Notes: generated by a model from the letters alone, not told the origin. A stretch of DNA of 64,000 nt from Rhodomicrobium sp963817705 (GCA_963817705.1 CAWFPF010000003.1:62001-126000); one strand, 5' to 3'. Counted from the first letter of the stretch, positions 1-8,868 are shown. Numbers and translations are program-made.

Positions 1-311
1 GGGTTGAAGAAGCTTCCGGAATAACTGTTCGGGCCTGTCTTGCGGAGACTGGCCGATTGATCGACGCTTCCGGACGCGGTTGCACAGCGGGCGCTGAGCG
101 ATACGCTCGATCCGCCGCCCGAGTAATGGGCGCGGCAGCTTGCACGCTCACGATGACCATCGGAGAAGACGACGGTCCCGCCGCCGCTCCAGGAGCCGGC
201 GATACCTTCGGCTCTCGATTGCGGGGCGGCGATTGAAGCCACGAGGAGCAGCGCTCCAAGGGCCGCAGAAAATTTAAAAACATGCGTATGCGGTAGATTG
301 AATACACTCAT
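1..311 (-). CDS. Secreted small hypothetical protein (C-terminus beyond window edge)
   Basis: The reading frame is open from an ATG at 309-311 to the window edge, so only the first 103 codons are seen. A strong Shine-Dalgarno (AGGAGG) lies 7 bases before the ATG. Residues 1 to about 37 look like a signal peptide (a basic stretch, then a hydrophobic run ending near AAPQSRAEG). The mature part is rich in Gly, Ser and Thr with two Cys and reads like a small beta-rich secreted protein (GSWSGGGTVVF, then alternating Ser/Thr). I have seen similar proteins in rhizobial genomes without assigned function. It lies just downstream of the RND exporter, on the same strand; a link is not shown. Confidence 0.7.
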   Translation of the reverse strand, partial: MSVFNLPHTHVFKFSAALGALLLVASIAAPQSRAEGIAGSWSGGGTVVFSDGHRERASCRAHYSGGGSSVSLSARCATASGSVDQSASLRKTGPNSYSGSFFN

Positions 312-377
312 GGGACGCCTCCTGAGCTCACGGTCCGTAGAAGATGTGGAGCCACAACCGGCGATTCAATGCGTGTT

Positions 378-2765
378 CTAAAGAACTGGTTCCGCCTGCC
401 GATCGGAAGAGGTCTGACGATTGCCGCGCCAGGTGCGGAGCAGAAACATGATCGTTGGACGCAAAATGAAAAGGTCGGCAAACAGCGCCGATATCATCGC
501 GAAGGCAGAAAGCCAGCCGAACAGCCGCAAGGAGGGGAGGTCGGAAAAGACCGTGACCGCGAGACCGCAGGCCAGCACAACGGTCGTCAATATGAGCGCC
601 GGCCCAACAAGAACAGTAGCGCGGGCCACGCCAATCGCGGGATCTTGCCCGCGCCGGTCCTCAAGCCGCATGCGGTTCAGGAAGTGAATGGTCGCGCTCA
701 GACCCAGCCCGAAAGAGACTGTGAGGGCGACAATGCTCGCAAATTGCAGCCCGAGTCCAAGGACCCAAAGCAGCACGCCCGAAGCGAGAATGGGGAAGAT
801 CGCGGGGAGAATAGCGGCAAATAGAACGATCAGTGAGCGGAAGGCGAGGCCGATGAAGGCGGCAACAAAAACGATCTCTATGGTTAGGGCTTGGTTCAAC
901 CGGTCGATCATGCTCGCGCTATTTCGTGCAGCGACCACGGCAAGCCCTGTCACGGACATCCTGTAGGAAGGATGCGCGGCGCGGATTGCGTTCAGCGTCT
1001 TGTCCAGTTCGGTGACGACCGGCAGAAGCTGGCTTGCATCGACATCGGGAACGTAGCCCGAAACCACAGCCGCGTCCTGCGACTTCGATATGAAGCGTTG
1101 CACCAGGTGCTCGGGCAGGTAGCTGATATACTGCTTCAGGGTGGCCACGTCCTTCTTACCCAGTTTATCGGCAAGCCACCGGCGAAGCGTTTCGATAGAC
1201 CACACATTCCCCACGCCGGCCTGCTTCTCCACCGCCGCGTGGACCTGGGCGAGAACCTCAAGCGACTCGTCGCTGTACAGGGAGGCGCCGCGAGGCAAAT
1301 CGATCAGGATGTTGATCGGGTTGGAGCCCGTGAGCTTCTTGTCGAGACGGTGGCTTGCGGCGACGGCTTGCTGCTTGTCGGGGACCTGGTCGGCGAGCCG
1401 GTAGCGCGCGTGAAGATTCGAGTAAACCGTCGCCAGACCCGTAATCACGAGCAGGCTGATGAGGCTGTACACGCCGGGCCGCGCCACGACGCGCGCCGCG
1501 ATCCAGGCGCAAAAGGCTCGCAGCGCGTCAACCGCCGTATCGGCGCCCTGGATACGCGCGGCAAAGGCCGACTCGCGCCGGACGAGCAGAACGCCAAGAA
1601 GCGGAAGCAGCGTGATGACCGTGAACAAGGCGATGACGGTCGAAATGATTCCCGCTGCCGCGAAGTTCTGGATCATCTCCGAACCGGAAAAGAGCAGAGC
1701 AACGAACGAAATCGCCGCGGTCGCATGCGTCAGCACGCACGCCGGACCGACGACGAGAATCGCATTCCGGAACGCATCGCGCTTGCTCTCGCCCATGATG
1801 AGCCGGTCGCGGGCCGCGAAAGTGAGCTGCATGCTATCCGAAAAGCTGATGACCATAATAAGAGGCGTCATCACGTTGAGAAACGTGTTCAGCTTGAAGT
1901 TCAGCCAGCCGAGCGTTCCGAGCGCAAGGAGGATGGCGATCAGTGGCGGGCCTGCCGCGATGATCATGAAGGATACGCGGCGGAAAAAGACGATGGCGAT
2001 CAAGCAACCCGCGGCGAAGCCGATGCTGTTATAGAGGAGTTCATCGCGTTCGACCGCGTTGCGGATCTCCAGCCTCATAACGGGAACGCCGGAAAGCTCG
2101 GCCCTGAGGCCTGTCCCCTCCAATTCTTCGGCCATAGTCTCGCGAAGGGTCTTCACGATCATGCCATCGCCTTCGCCATTGGCGACGGCAGGGTCGAGGG
2201 CGATCACAACAAGCGCGAGCTTACCGTCGTCCGATAGAAGCTTGCCGCGGATGATCTCGTTGGTGAGCACCTTTTGGACCAGCGCTTCGTAGTCCTCGCC
2301 TTCGGGCAATTCCGCCGGGAAGAGCGGGCCGGGCAATTGTCCGTTCTCGGGAGGCTGACGTGCCGAAAAGATCGAGAGCACGCCTCGCGTACCTTCGATG
2401 AGCTGAAGTTCGGTGACGAGGTTGCGCAGCTTCTCGATGGAATCGCGTTCGAGAAGGCTATCCCCTTCGACGACCATCAGGACGTCGTACTCGTTCGAGG
2501 GAAAGCGTTTCGAAAAATCCTCGAAATGCCTGAAGTCGGCCGTGTTGGAGCGGAAAAGCGAACTGAGAGAGTCGTCGACCTTTAGCTTTCCCACGCCCAG
2601 GGCCGCGAGGACGCACAAGGCAACCGCTATCGCCGCCGAAAAAAGCGGCGCGCGAAGTGCGACGAGACCCACCCGTTCAAAGCCAAGAACCAGCCGGTAA
2701 GGCTCTACGGATTGTCCGCCCTTGGGCATACCGGCGTCTGCATTGCTTTTTTTGATGCCGGTCAT
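378..2765 (-). CDS. RND superfamily (MMPL family) exporter
   Basis: The 795-residue protein has the duplicated RND/MMPL layout: one membrane helix near residue 40, a periplasmic region to about 240, a block of five helices to about 395, then a helix near 435, a second periplasmic region to about 615 and a second helical block to about 780. Proteins of this family use the proton gradient to move lipids or hydrophobic compounds out of the inner membrane. The segment with SFSDSMQLTF in the first helical block resembles the proton-relay helix. It is shorter than the hopanoid transporter HpnN and has no hopanoid genes beside it, so the substrate is unknown. The ribosome site before this ATG is weak, so the start could differ slightly. 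Confidence 0.85.
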   Translation of the reverse strand: MTGIKKSNADAGMPKGGQSVEPYRLVLGFERVGLVALRAPLFSAAIAVALCVLAALGVGKLKVDDSLSSLFRSNTADFRHFEDFSKRFPSNEYDVLMVVEGDSLLERDSIEKLRNLVTELQLIEGTRGVLSIFSARQPPENGQLPGPLFPAELPEGEDYEALVQKVLTNEIIRGKLLSDDGKLALVVIALDPAVANGEGDGMIVKTLRETMAEELEGTGLRAELSGVPVMRLEIRNAVERDELLYNSIGFAAGCLIAIVFFRRVSFMIIAAGPPLIAILLALGTLGWLNFKLNTFLNVMTPLIMVISFSDSMQLTFAARDRLIMGESKRDAFRNAILVVGPACVLTHATAAISFVALLFSGSEMIQNFAAAGIISTVIALFTVITLLPLLGVLLVRRESAFAARIQGADTAVDALRAFCAWIAARVVARPGVYSLISLLVITGLATVYSNLHARYRLADQVPDKQQAVAASHRLDKKLTGSNPINILIDLPRGASLYSDESLEVLAQVHAAVEKQAGVGNVWSIETLRRWLADKLGKKDVATLKQYISYLPEHLVQRFISKSQDAAVVSGYVPDVDASQLLPVVTELDKTLNAIRAAHPSYRMSVTGLAVVAARNSASMIDRLNQALTIEIVFVAAFIGLAFRSLIVLFAAILPAIFPILASGVLLWVLGLGLQFASIVALTVSFGLGLSATIHFLNRMRLEDRRGQDPAIGVARATVLVGPALILTTVVLACGLAVTVFSDLPSLRLFGWLSAFAMISALFADLFILRPTIMFLLRTWRGNRQTSSDRQAEPVL

Positions 2766-2917
2766 GGTCCATCTGGCTCAATCAATCACTGCCATAGGGC
2801 TAACGCAAATACTCAGGAGGATAAAGCATATCTTGCCGCCTCGCGCGCAGGGGCCGGAAAATTGCATCCTTAACCTAAATACCGGCAAAACCGCTGGATC
2901 GTGAATGCGCCTACCCG

Positions 2918-3289
2918 CTACCGGCTCTCATTTTTTGCGGCCCGAATCCCGCCGGCGACGGCATTCTTCTCGCACATATACGCGCCGCGCTTGGTGGTTC
3001 CGTAACGAGGGGTGCCCGCGTGGTGATAAACCTTGGTACCTGTATTGGCCCACACGACGGGATCGCCGGCACAGTTGGCTTTCGCCTCGGACTCGGTCGC
3101 ATATTCACCGGCCTTCGCGGCGGGCGTGGCGCGGGCTTTCTTGGGTTGAGGCGCGGGCGTCGTTTGCGGCGGCGCCGCTCCTCCGAACGGGTTCGGCGCG
3201 GGCGTGGTTTGCGACTGTGCGAAGGCGGAAGCGGCGCCGGCGGCGATCAAGGCCGCGCCGAACAAAAGAGAGGAGAAGTGAGATTTCAT
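2918..3289 (-). CDS. Small exported protein, Ala/Pro-rich with a conserved C-terminal Cys-containing segment
   Basis: The start at 3289 is chosen because AAGGATCC precedes the ATG and the protein then opens with a clean signal peptide (MKSHFSSLLFGAALIAAG, cleavage near AFA-QS). A Pro/Ala-rich linker follows (about residues 25-60), then a compact domain with the pattern VVWANTGTKVYHHAGTPRYG and GAYMCEKNAVAGGIRAAKN. That pattern recurs in short exported proteins of Hyphomicrobiales and resembles the tail often attached to competence-type or nuclease-like proteins, but no catalytic residues are evident. Two Cys could form a disulfide in the periplasm. Function unknown. Confidence 0.75.
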   Translation of the reverse strand: MKSHFSSLLFGAALIAAGAASAFAQSQTTPAPNPFGGAAPPQTTPAPQPKKARATPAAKAGEYATESEAKANCAGDPVVWANTGTKVYHHAGTPRYGTTKRGAYMCEKNAVAGGIRAAKNESR

Positions 3290-3365
3290 GAAAGGATCCT
3301 TTGCGTTTTTGTTGCAAATCGAATTGTTAGCGCCGGAACGGGCCCTGGGCAAGGGGCACAAGCTG

Positions 3366-4112
3366 CTAAGCCCTCTTGCGATCTCCGGCCGCGCCTACCG
3401 CCCTCTTGCTTTGCGCTCTGCCTTCGGCTTCTTCGCCGCCTGGCGCGTGGAGAATCAGCGTTCTGACCAGCAGGTACAGCACCGCCGCGTTGAAGATGTG
3501 CCAGAAATAATGCGTGCCGATCGGGAGAGATCCGCAAAGCGGCTCGTCGATGGTTCGGGCGGCGAAGGACATCGCGAAAAGCCCGGCCGCGCTGACGAAC
3601 GCCTTCCCGGCTTCGGCGTCCCGGCGCCATATCCCGAGGCCGGCCGCCACCATGAAAAAAAGCGTCGGAAGATACATGGCGCCGCCCCAGAGTATACTCT
3701 GGAAAGCATCGGATTCGAGGTAGAAGGTTGCCGCGAAGAAAGCCAGTGTTGTAAGCACCTTAAGCCAGAACGGCCATCCGAAGAACGCAGTCAAGATAAG
3801 CCAGCAGTAGACGATCATGAAGATAAGGATGGGGATGACGTCAGCCCATTCGGCCCAGCGCGTCGCGATCGTATGAAAGGTTAGGCTGCCCAAACCTACG
3901 ACGGCAATGATAGCCGCGAGCGCTTGGATTGGGCCGCGCAGCAGGACATTCGGGCGCTGTCTCTGCAGCCGCCAGACCGCCCAGGCCGCAATGAAGAAAG
4001 CGAAGTTGGAGAGGGCATTGAGCGGCTCAGCATCCCAGGCGGCGCTGGTTCGCTCGCAGTATATATTGACGGGCTGGCTCAGATTGCCGAACCAAGAAGC
4101 CAACGGCACCAT
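3366..4112 (-). CDS. Ceramidase-family integral membrane hydrolase
   Basis: This 248-residue protein has about seven membrane helices and belongs to the alkaline ceramidase family (CREST superfamily). The start at 4112 follows GGGGAAG and yields the family's usual N-terminus (VNIYCERTSAAWDAEPLNAL). Catalytic residues known from human ACER3 are all present with the right spacing: Ser76 and His80 in GSLTFH, Asp91 eleven residues on, and an H-x3-H pair near the C-terminus (THYFWH). These would bind zinc and cut an amide bond at the membrane surface. Whether the organism makes sphingolipids, or the enzyme uses another amide lipid such as an ornithine lipid, cannot be told from this window. The upstream 46 in-frame codons look non-coding. 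Confidence 0.82.
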   Translation of the reverse strand: MVPLASWFGNLSQPVNIYCERTSAAWDAEPLNALSNFAFFIAAWAVWRLQRQRPNVLLRGPIQALAAIIAVVGLGSLTFHTIATRWAEWADVIPILIFMIVYCWLILTAFFGWPFWLKVLTTLAFFAATFYLESDAFQSILWGGAMYLPTLFFMVAAGLGIWRRDAEAGKAFVSAAGLFAMSFAARTIDEPLCGSLPIGTHYFWHIFNAAVLYLLVRTLILHAPGGEEAEGRAQSKRAVGAAGDRKRA

Positions 4113-4463
4113 GCGTCTTCCCCTTTGGACTGGGCCGCGAAGGCCGGGCGTTGTGCGCCGGCCTACGTCCCGGGACCTTCGCCAGGGACGCTTAGCGCAC
4201 ACGGCCCACACTCGCAACACGCCCGTCCCGGAGGTAGCCAGCGCTGCCACTACGGCCCGCTCGAGGCTGGTGGTAAATTTACATCATTTGACTAATTGTT
4301 AGCAGATGCATCAAACTTGCGGTAACCATTTTCACTTGCTTCTCACCGCCGTTATGCTACCCGAGCAATCTGGGTGAAGCTTAGCGGGGCTTGGACTTCA
4401 GCTCAGGCGCGCCGGCCTACGGAGCGTGAATTGGATTCCCCCAGCCTGGTAATGGAGTGAAAG
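4113..4463. other. Intergenic region between ceramidase and a secreted protein gene
   Basis: About 350 bases with no convincing gene on either strand. It must hold the divergent start signals of the flanking genes. A relatively AT-rich stretch around 4270-4335 is the likeliest promoter zone, but I cannot assign boxes with confidence. Confidence 0.4.
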
Positions 4464-4856
4464 ATGCGATTTTTGACTGCGCTTTTGGCACTGGCTTTCT
4501 TGCTCCCCCTCCCTGTGCAGGCGCAACACCGGCGCCACGGTAGCGAGAGGGACGACGGCCTATGCAAAGAAGTCGTACAGGCGGCCGGCGACGCTTTCCA
4601 TCTCATTCGCGCGGCAAGGGCTTCTGCAATCAAGCGTTGGCAGGAGCAAGTTATTAATGTCCACGGCGAGCGTTTCATCAATTACGATAATGCTCGCGGG
4701 CCCGAGGGCCGTTCCCCCCTTATTCGCTGCGATCCCGCGCGGGTTGGCGGCGGCAATACAATATTTGATCTGAAACGCTGCGTGGTGATCGCGCGCCCCT
4801 GCCGTGAGTTGGCTGAGCGTGACCGCGAGGAGCGCCGCGACCGCGACGACAGATAG
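4464..4856 (+). CDS. Small secreted hypothetical protein
   Basis: A 130-residue protein with a standard signal peptide (MRFLTALLALAFLLPLPVQA, cut before QHRR). GGAGTGAAAG sits directly before the ATG. The mature protein has three Cys, a central segment with a conserved feel (KEVVQAAGDAFHLIRAARASA, then KRWQEQVINVHGERFINYDNARG) and a strongly charged Arg/Asp/Glu tail. No known domain is recognised. It is probably periplasmic; role unknown. Confidence 0.7.
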   Translation: MRFLTALLALAFLLPLPVQAQHRRHGSERDDGLCKEVVQAAGDAFHLIRAARASAIKRWQEQVINVHGERFINYDNARGPEGRSPLIRCDPARVGGGNTIFDLKRCVVIARPCRELAERDREERRDRDDR

Positions 4857-4894
4857 ATCATTCCGTTAGGGTGTTGAGCACACAGGCGGAGAAT

Positions 4895-5107
4895 TTACCT
4901 TCTGCCTGTGTGAGTGTCCTTCGCGCGGGCGTTTCTCTGATACTCGCGCGCGAACGCATGGAACGGTTCGGCGGCATCGAGCAGCACGCTGTTTTGATGC
5001 TCCCAGCTCTCCATGCAAGCTGGACTGCAGAACTTACGCCCGGCCCAGGCTACTAAATTCGCCTGATCGATCGTGCCGGGACAGAAGGCATTGTCGCAGA
5101 AGTCCAT
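4895..5107 (-). CDS. Small four-cysteine (zinc-ribbon-like) protein
   Basis: The start at 5107 is supported by a GGGGGAGAGAG sequence just upstream, giving a 70-residue protein. Cys4, Cys9, Cys27 and Cys31 form a C-x4-C ... C-x3-C set, like a short treble-clef or TRASH/MYM-like metal site, followed by a Trp-containing helix and a basic tail. No signal peptide, so probably cytoplasmic. Such small knuckles often bind zinc or iron. No neighbour tells its job. The longer in-frame extension to 5242 lacks a ribosome site. Confidence 0.6.
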   Translation of the reverse strand: MDFCDNAFCPGTIDQANLVAWAGRKFCSPACMESWEHQNSVLLDAAEPFHAFAREYQRNARAKDTHTGRR

Positions 5108-5627
5108 TTCTCTCTCCCCCGCATGGGCGCCTATGCTCACGGAAGACAAGCGCGGCGCGTCCATCCTCGAATCAGAATTATAACACGGGCAGAGACCAGC
5201 AGTTTCGGCGATAATCCGTCCTGCCTGCGCCTGGCCGCGCACACCGTTCGAAGTGTGACTTATTTACATTCCCCAGGCTGAGCCTTGGCGGTTCTACTCC
5301 GGGGATGCGAGGAGAGTGAATGTGTTGGCCCGGCAAACCTCGGAAGCCGGAAGCGAGCCGCTTTTGCGGCGTAATGCCGCCGTGATAAAGCGCAGGCACG
5401 GCAGTATAGCCTTAAGCTTTGCAGAAATGGCCATCTAATATTTGGTTTTTTTGTCTTTAAATATTACAATTTAAAGAAACTGGGTCGAACAAAACTAACG
5501 CACTACACGCTTTGCGCGTGCCTAGAACCTCGAAAACGGTAACATCATCGCAATCGTAGCAGTGATCATGGTCTTCTTGATTAGATAGACCGCTGCTTGA
5601 CCGTGTAACACTGTGAGTGAGGTTCAG
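5108..5627. other. Gene-poor intergenic region with an AT-rich inverted repeat
   Basis: About 520 bases without a gene I would defend. It contains an AT-rich patch near 5430-5480 with a perfect 8-6-8 inverted repeat at 5455-5476 (CTTTAAAT and ATTTAAAG), out of character with the surrounding GC-rich DNA. The short minus-strand frame at 5178-5399 has no ribosome site or family resemblance. Confidence 0.5.
5455..5476. promoter_or_regulatory. Perfect AT-rich inverted repeat, possible operator
   Basis: CTTTAAAT, six bases, then ATTTAAAG. It lies about 150 bases ahead of the secreted protein gene starting at 5628 and stands out from its GC-rich setting. It could be a repressor site or a weak bidirectional terminator; no T-run supports the latter strongly, though a run of seven T precedes it at about 5446-5452. 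Confidence 0.35.
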
Positions 5628-5891
5628 ATGCGCTCCCTCAGCTTGATGATGGCATTCTTCCTGACCACCTTTTCTGCCGGAGCGCTCCTCGCCGAAGAGC
5701 AGCAACCGCAAGACGAAGACACCTACCTGCCCCCAGCGGCATATCGAGCGGCACCGCAAAGCCGGGTAACGGATGCCTCGCTGGAACCGCACCACAAGCA
5801 GTTCAGGGCGGCAGGCCATAGACACCGCGAGGCGCATGGCTATAGGGAACGGCGCTTCGCCGGGCCGAAATTTCCATTCAGCTTCTTCTGA
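5628..5891 (+). CDS. Small secreted hypothetical protein
   Basis: An 87-residue frame beginning with a good signal peptide (MRSLSLMMAFFLTTFSAGALLAEE). GTGAGG lies about 8 bases before the ATG; an in-frame GTG at 5613 is a less likely start. The mature part is short, polar, rich in Pro, His and Arg, and ends KFPFSFF. No domain recognised. The signal peptide is the main reason for accepting it as a gene. Confidence 0.5.
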   Translation: MRSLSLMMAFFLTTFSAGALLAEEQQPQDEDTYLPPAAYRAAPQSRVTDASLEPHHKQFRAAGHRHREAHGYRERRFAGPKFPFSFF

Positions 5892-6201
5892 GCCTTGGTG
5901 GCATCAGCCGCCCGGGCTCCGCTCGGAAGCGGCCTTCTCGCGATCAAGCCCGGTGCGCCTTTGGCGACAACCACGCCCCTTCGATACGCCGTTTTCTATA
6001 TTCCCTGGCCTTGCGAGAATGCTTTTCCAAGCTTTTGTGCTCGCAGAATAAATTTGCTATGCCCATGTCGCACTTACGATGATGATGAACTTTTTTACTC
6101 AAATATCACGTTTTCGCCTTGAGAACTTTCTCATTCCGGCCAAAATCACCGGCGATGGCGCCTTGTGCTGGCGCAGGTGCAAAGGGCGGGGCGAGACGGT
6201 T
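5892..6201. other. Intergenic region upstream of the sulfite reduction cluster
   Basis: About 310 bases. I see no supported gene or clear riboswitch. The in-frame extension of the DUF2849 gene back to 6079 is not conserved-looking. The promoter for the sulfur genes should lie here. Confidence 0.4.
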
Positions 6202-6531
6202 ATGGTATCACCACTTCAGCAAAAGTTCCGCGCAAAGGGTCCTGTCGTTATCACCGCCAACCGGCTTTCCGACGGGGCAGTGGTTCATCGCACCGAAACC
6301 GGCCGCTGGACTGAGCGCTTGCCTGAGGCCCAAATCCTTTGGTCTACGGCGGAAGCGCAACTCGCCTTGAAAGCCGCTCAGTCGGATGGCTTGGCGGCTG
6401 TAGGTGCCTACGCCGCTCCCATCGATGCCAGCCACGATGCTGCACGCCCGGCCAATCTGCGCGAAGTTATCCGCGCGGGAGGCCCAACCTTCTCGCTACC
6501 GTCCGATGCTCCGGAGAAGGTAGCGGCCTAA
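6202..6531 (+). CDS. DUF2849 protein of the sulfite reduction cluster
   Basis: A 109-residue cytoplasmic protein. Its pattern (KGPVVITANRLSDGAVVHRT, then WTERL and AQILWS) is that of the DUF2849 family, small alphaproteobacterial proteins found almost always next to cysG, cysI and cysH. The start at 6202 removes an unlikely 41-codon extension. Its position 93 bases before cysI suggests co-transcription. Its biochemical role is unknown; a helper for siroheme or sulfite reductase assembly is only inference from gene context. Confidence 0.8.
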   Translation: MVSPLQQKFRAKGPVVITANRLSDGAVVHRTETGRWTERLPEAQILWSTAEAQLALKAAQSDGLAAVGAYAAPIDASHDAARPANLREVIRAGGPTFSLPSDAPEKVAA

Positions 6532-6624
6532 CGTCCTTTTTTGTAGGATGCAGTACCTCCTGCGCTTTTTCAGCGCGAAGCCTGGGCGCAAGGGGGCGCC
6601 CTCTGAGACCTAAAGCCGGGCACA

Positions 6625-8283
6625 ATGTACATCTACGATGAATTCGATCGCACATTCGTTGCGGAACGGGCTGCACAATTCCGCGGCCAGGTGGCACGCC
6701 GCCTCTCGGGCGAGCTCTCCGAAGAGGAGTTTAAGCCGCTCCGCCTGATGAACGGCGTCTATCTGCAGTTGCATGCCTATATGCTGCGGATTGCCATCCC
6801 TTATGGCACTTTATCGTCGAACCAACTCCGTAAGCTCGCCCATATCGCACGCGTTTACGACCGCGGCTACGGGCATTTCACAACTCGGCAGAATCTGCAG
6901 CTCAACTGGATTAAGCTTTCGGAGATGCCGCAAGTGCTGGAAGAGCTGGCCGAGGCCGGCATCCACGCCATGCAGACCTCCGGCAATTGCATCCGCAACA
7001 TCACGACCGACCAATGGGGCGGCGTTGCCGCCGATGAGATCGAAGACCCCCGGCTTTGGGCTGAAATCCTGCGGCAGTGGTCTACACTTCACCCCGAATT
7101 TTCGTTTCTTCCGCGCAAGTTCAAGATCGCCATCACTGGCGCACCGCATGACAGGGCCGCAGTAAAAGTTCACGATATCGGGCTTCGCCTCATCCAAAAC
7201 GAGGCCGGGGAAACCGGTTTTGAGGTCTCGGCCGGCGGCGGTCTCGGCCGGACGCCCTTCATCGGGAAGGTGATCCGGGACTTCCTGCCGAAGCAGGACC
7301 TCCTAAGCTACCTCGAAGCCGTGTTGCGGACCTACAACGCTTTCGGCCGCCGTGACAATATCTACAAGGCCCGCATCAAAATCCTCGTTCACGACCTGGG
7401 CGCCCAGCGCTTTGCCGCCGAGGTCGAGGATGAATGGGCAAAAATCCGCGACGGCTATTTGAAACTCGATCCCGCTGCCGAGGCCGATATACGCTCGCGG
7501 TTTATCTATCCCAGATACGAGGCGCTGGACGACGAACCACCGGCCCTCAAGACAGCGCTAAAAATCGATTCGAGATTTGCACTCTGGCACGGCAATGCGG
7601 TCGCGAAACATAAAGCGCCGGGCTACGCCATCGTCACGCTTTCGCTGAAGCCCGCGGGGAAACCGCCCGGTGACGCGACCTCGGGGCAGATGGAAGCCAT
7701 CGCGGATCTTGCGGATCAATACAGCGCCGGCGAAATCCGCGTCGGACATGAGCAGAATTTGGCGCTCCCGCACGTTCGCCAGCAAGACCTTCCGGAGCTT
7801 TGGGGGAAGCTCGACGCCATTGGCGTTGCGACTCCGAACGTCAATCTGGTCACGGACATTATCGCCTGCCCAGGTCTCGATTATTGCAGCCTCGCGAACG
7901 CCCGTTCGATCCCCGTCGCCATGGAGATCGGCAAGCGCTTCGCCTCGCTCGAAAAAGCGCAGTCCATCGGACGGCTGCACGTGAACATCTCGGGCTGCAT
8001 CAACGCCTGCGGCCATCACCATGTCGGCCATATCGGCATCCTGGGTGTCGAGAAGAACGGCAAGGAATTCTATCAAATCACCCTCGGCGGGAAGGCTGAC
8101 GAGAACGCCACGCTCGGAGAACTGCTCGGCCCGGCGGTGCCTTATGAGCAATTGCCGGATGTGATCGAAAAGGTCGTCAACCGGTATCTCGATCTGCGGC
8201 TCAGCAAGGAAGAGCTGTTCATCGATACGGTCAAACGCCTGGGCCTCGCCCCGTTCAAGGAGGCGATCCATGCGGTACATTAA
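6625..8283 (+). CDS. cysI: Sulfite reductase hemoprotein (nitrite/sulfite reductase family)
   Basis: A 552-residue soluble enzyme with the duplicated ferredoxin-like and siroheme-binding halves of the nitrite/sulfite reductase family. The ligands of the siroheme-bridged [4Fe-4S] cluster are Cys415, Cys421, Cys458 and Cys462 in CPGLDYC and GCINACGHHH. It should carry out the six-electron reduction of sulfite to sulfide for cysteine synthesis. Neighbours DUF2849 and DUF934 and the downstream sulfate transporter support sulfite rather than nitrite as substrate. Its stop overlaps the start of the DUF934 gene by 14 bases, so the two are translated together. No flavoprotein subunit gene is present, so the electron donor must be ferredoxin or encoded elsewhere. 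Confidence 0.92.
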   Translation: MYIYDEFDRTFVAERAAQFRGQVARRLSGELSEEEFKPLRLMNGVYLQLHAYMLRIAIPYGTLSSNQLRKLAHIARVYDRGYGHFTTRQNLQLNWIKLSEMPQVLEELAEAGIHAMQTSGNCIRNITTDQWGGVAADEIEDPRLWAEILRQWSTLHPEFSFLPRKFKIAITGAPHDRAAVKVHDIGLRLIQNEAGETGFEVSAGGGLGRTPFIGKVIRDFLPKQDLLSYLEAVLRTYNAFGRRDNIYKARIKILVHDLGAQRFAAEVEDEWAKIRDGYLKLDPAAEADIRSRFIYPRYEALDDEPPALKTALKIDSRFALWHGNAVAKHKAPGYAIVTLSLKPAGKPPGDATSGQMEAIADLADQYSAGEIRVGHEQNLALPHVRQQDLPELWGKLDAIGVATPNVNLVTDIIACPGLDYCSLANARSIPVAMEIGKRFASLEKAQSIGRLHVNISGCINACGHHHVGHIGILGVEKNGKEFYQITLGGKADENATLGELLGPAVPYEQLPDVIEKVVNRYLDLRLSKEELFIDTVKRLGLAPFKEAIHAVH

Positions 8284-8773
8284 GGATGGATCAATCGCGG
8301 CGGACCCATGGGTTTACGTCAAGGGCGATGAACCGGTGCCGCCGGACGTTCCCGCAATCGTATCGCGGGGCTGGCTCCTCGCTGCGGCTCCAGACGTTCT
8401 TCGGAGCCGGAGCGCGCCGCTCGGCGTCGCCTGGCCCAATGACAAGCCCGAGAGCGAGCTTGCACCCCACCTGCGGCAATTGTCCCTGATCGCCCTTGAG
8501 TTCCCGGTCTTCCGCGATGGCCGGGCCTATACCCAAGCGCGCCAGCTCCGGGAACGCCTCGGTTTCAAAGGCGAGATCAGAGCAACAGGCGATGTCCTGC
8601 GAGACCAGTTCTTCTTCATGGCCCGCGTCGGCTTCGACGCCTTCGAAGTCAAGAAGGATGCGGACGCGGAAGCCTTCGGACATGCGCTTCGAGAATTTAC
8701 GGCCCTCTACCAGCCAACCGCCGCCGCTCCGGTGCCGCCGCTTCGTGCGCGGCACCGTGGACCGGACACCTAA
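8270..8773 (+). CDS. DUF934 protein, sulfite reduction accessory
   Basis: A 167-residue protein whose central part (EFPVFRDGRAYTQARQLRER, then GEIRATGDVLRDQ and FMARVGFDAFEV) is diagnostic for DUF934, a family linked to cysI/cysH in many proteobacteria. The gene overlaps the end of cysI. Its exact role is not established. In most relatives cysH (PAPS/APS reductase) sits between cysI and this gene; here cysH is absent from the spot. The last 20 residues are Pro/Arg-rich and probably disordered. Confidence 0.88.
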   Translation: MRYIKDGSIAADPWVYVKGDEPVPPDVPAIVSRGWLLAAAPDVLRSRSAPLGVAWPNDKPESELAPHLRQLSLIALEFPVFRDGRAYTQARQLRERLGFKGEIRATGDVLRDQFFFMARVGFDAFEVKKDADAEAFGHALREFTALYQPTAAAPVPPLRARHRGPDT

Positions 8774-8868
8774 GCGCGTACTCTCTTTTCTATCATTTTG
8801 AACGCAGAGAAGCCAGTGTTGAGGTGGGCATACCTCAAAAACACCTGCAATTTTTTCCGGGGATAGAC

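Noticed and set aside
891..2237. A long plus-strand open frame (448 codons) opposite the RND gene.
   Set aside because: It is the antisense of a well-conserved gene in GC-rich DNA; composition is Arg/Gly/Asp-heavy and it has no domain or ribosome site.
5178..5399. A 73-codon minus-strand frame.
   Set aside because: No ribosome site, no signal peptide, no recognisable sequence; it partly overlaps the better-supported four-Cys protein upstream extension.
7585..7605. A sequence like a sigma-54 promoter (TGGCACGGCAATGC).
   Set aside because: Lies deep inside cysI and the -12 region does not keep the TTGCA pattern; no gene start follows.
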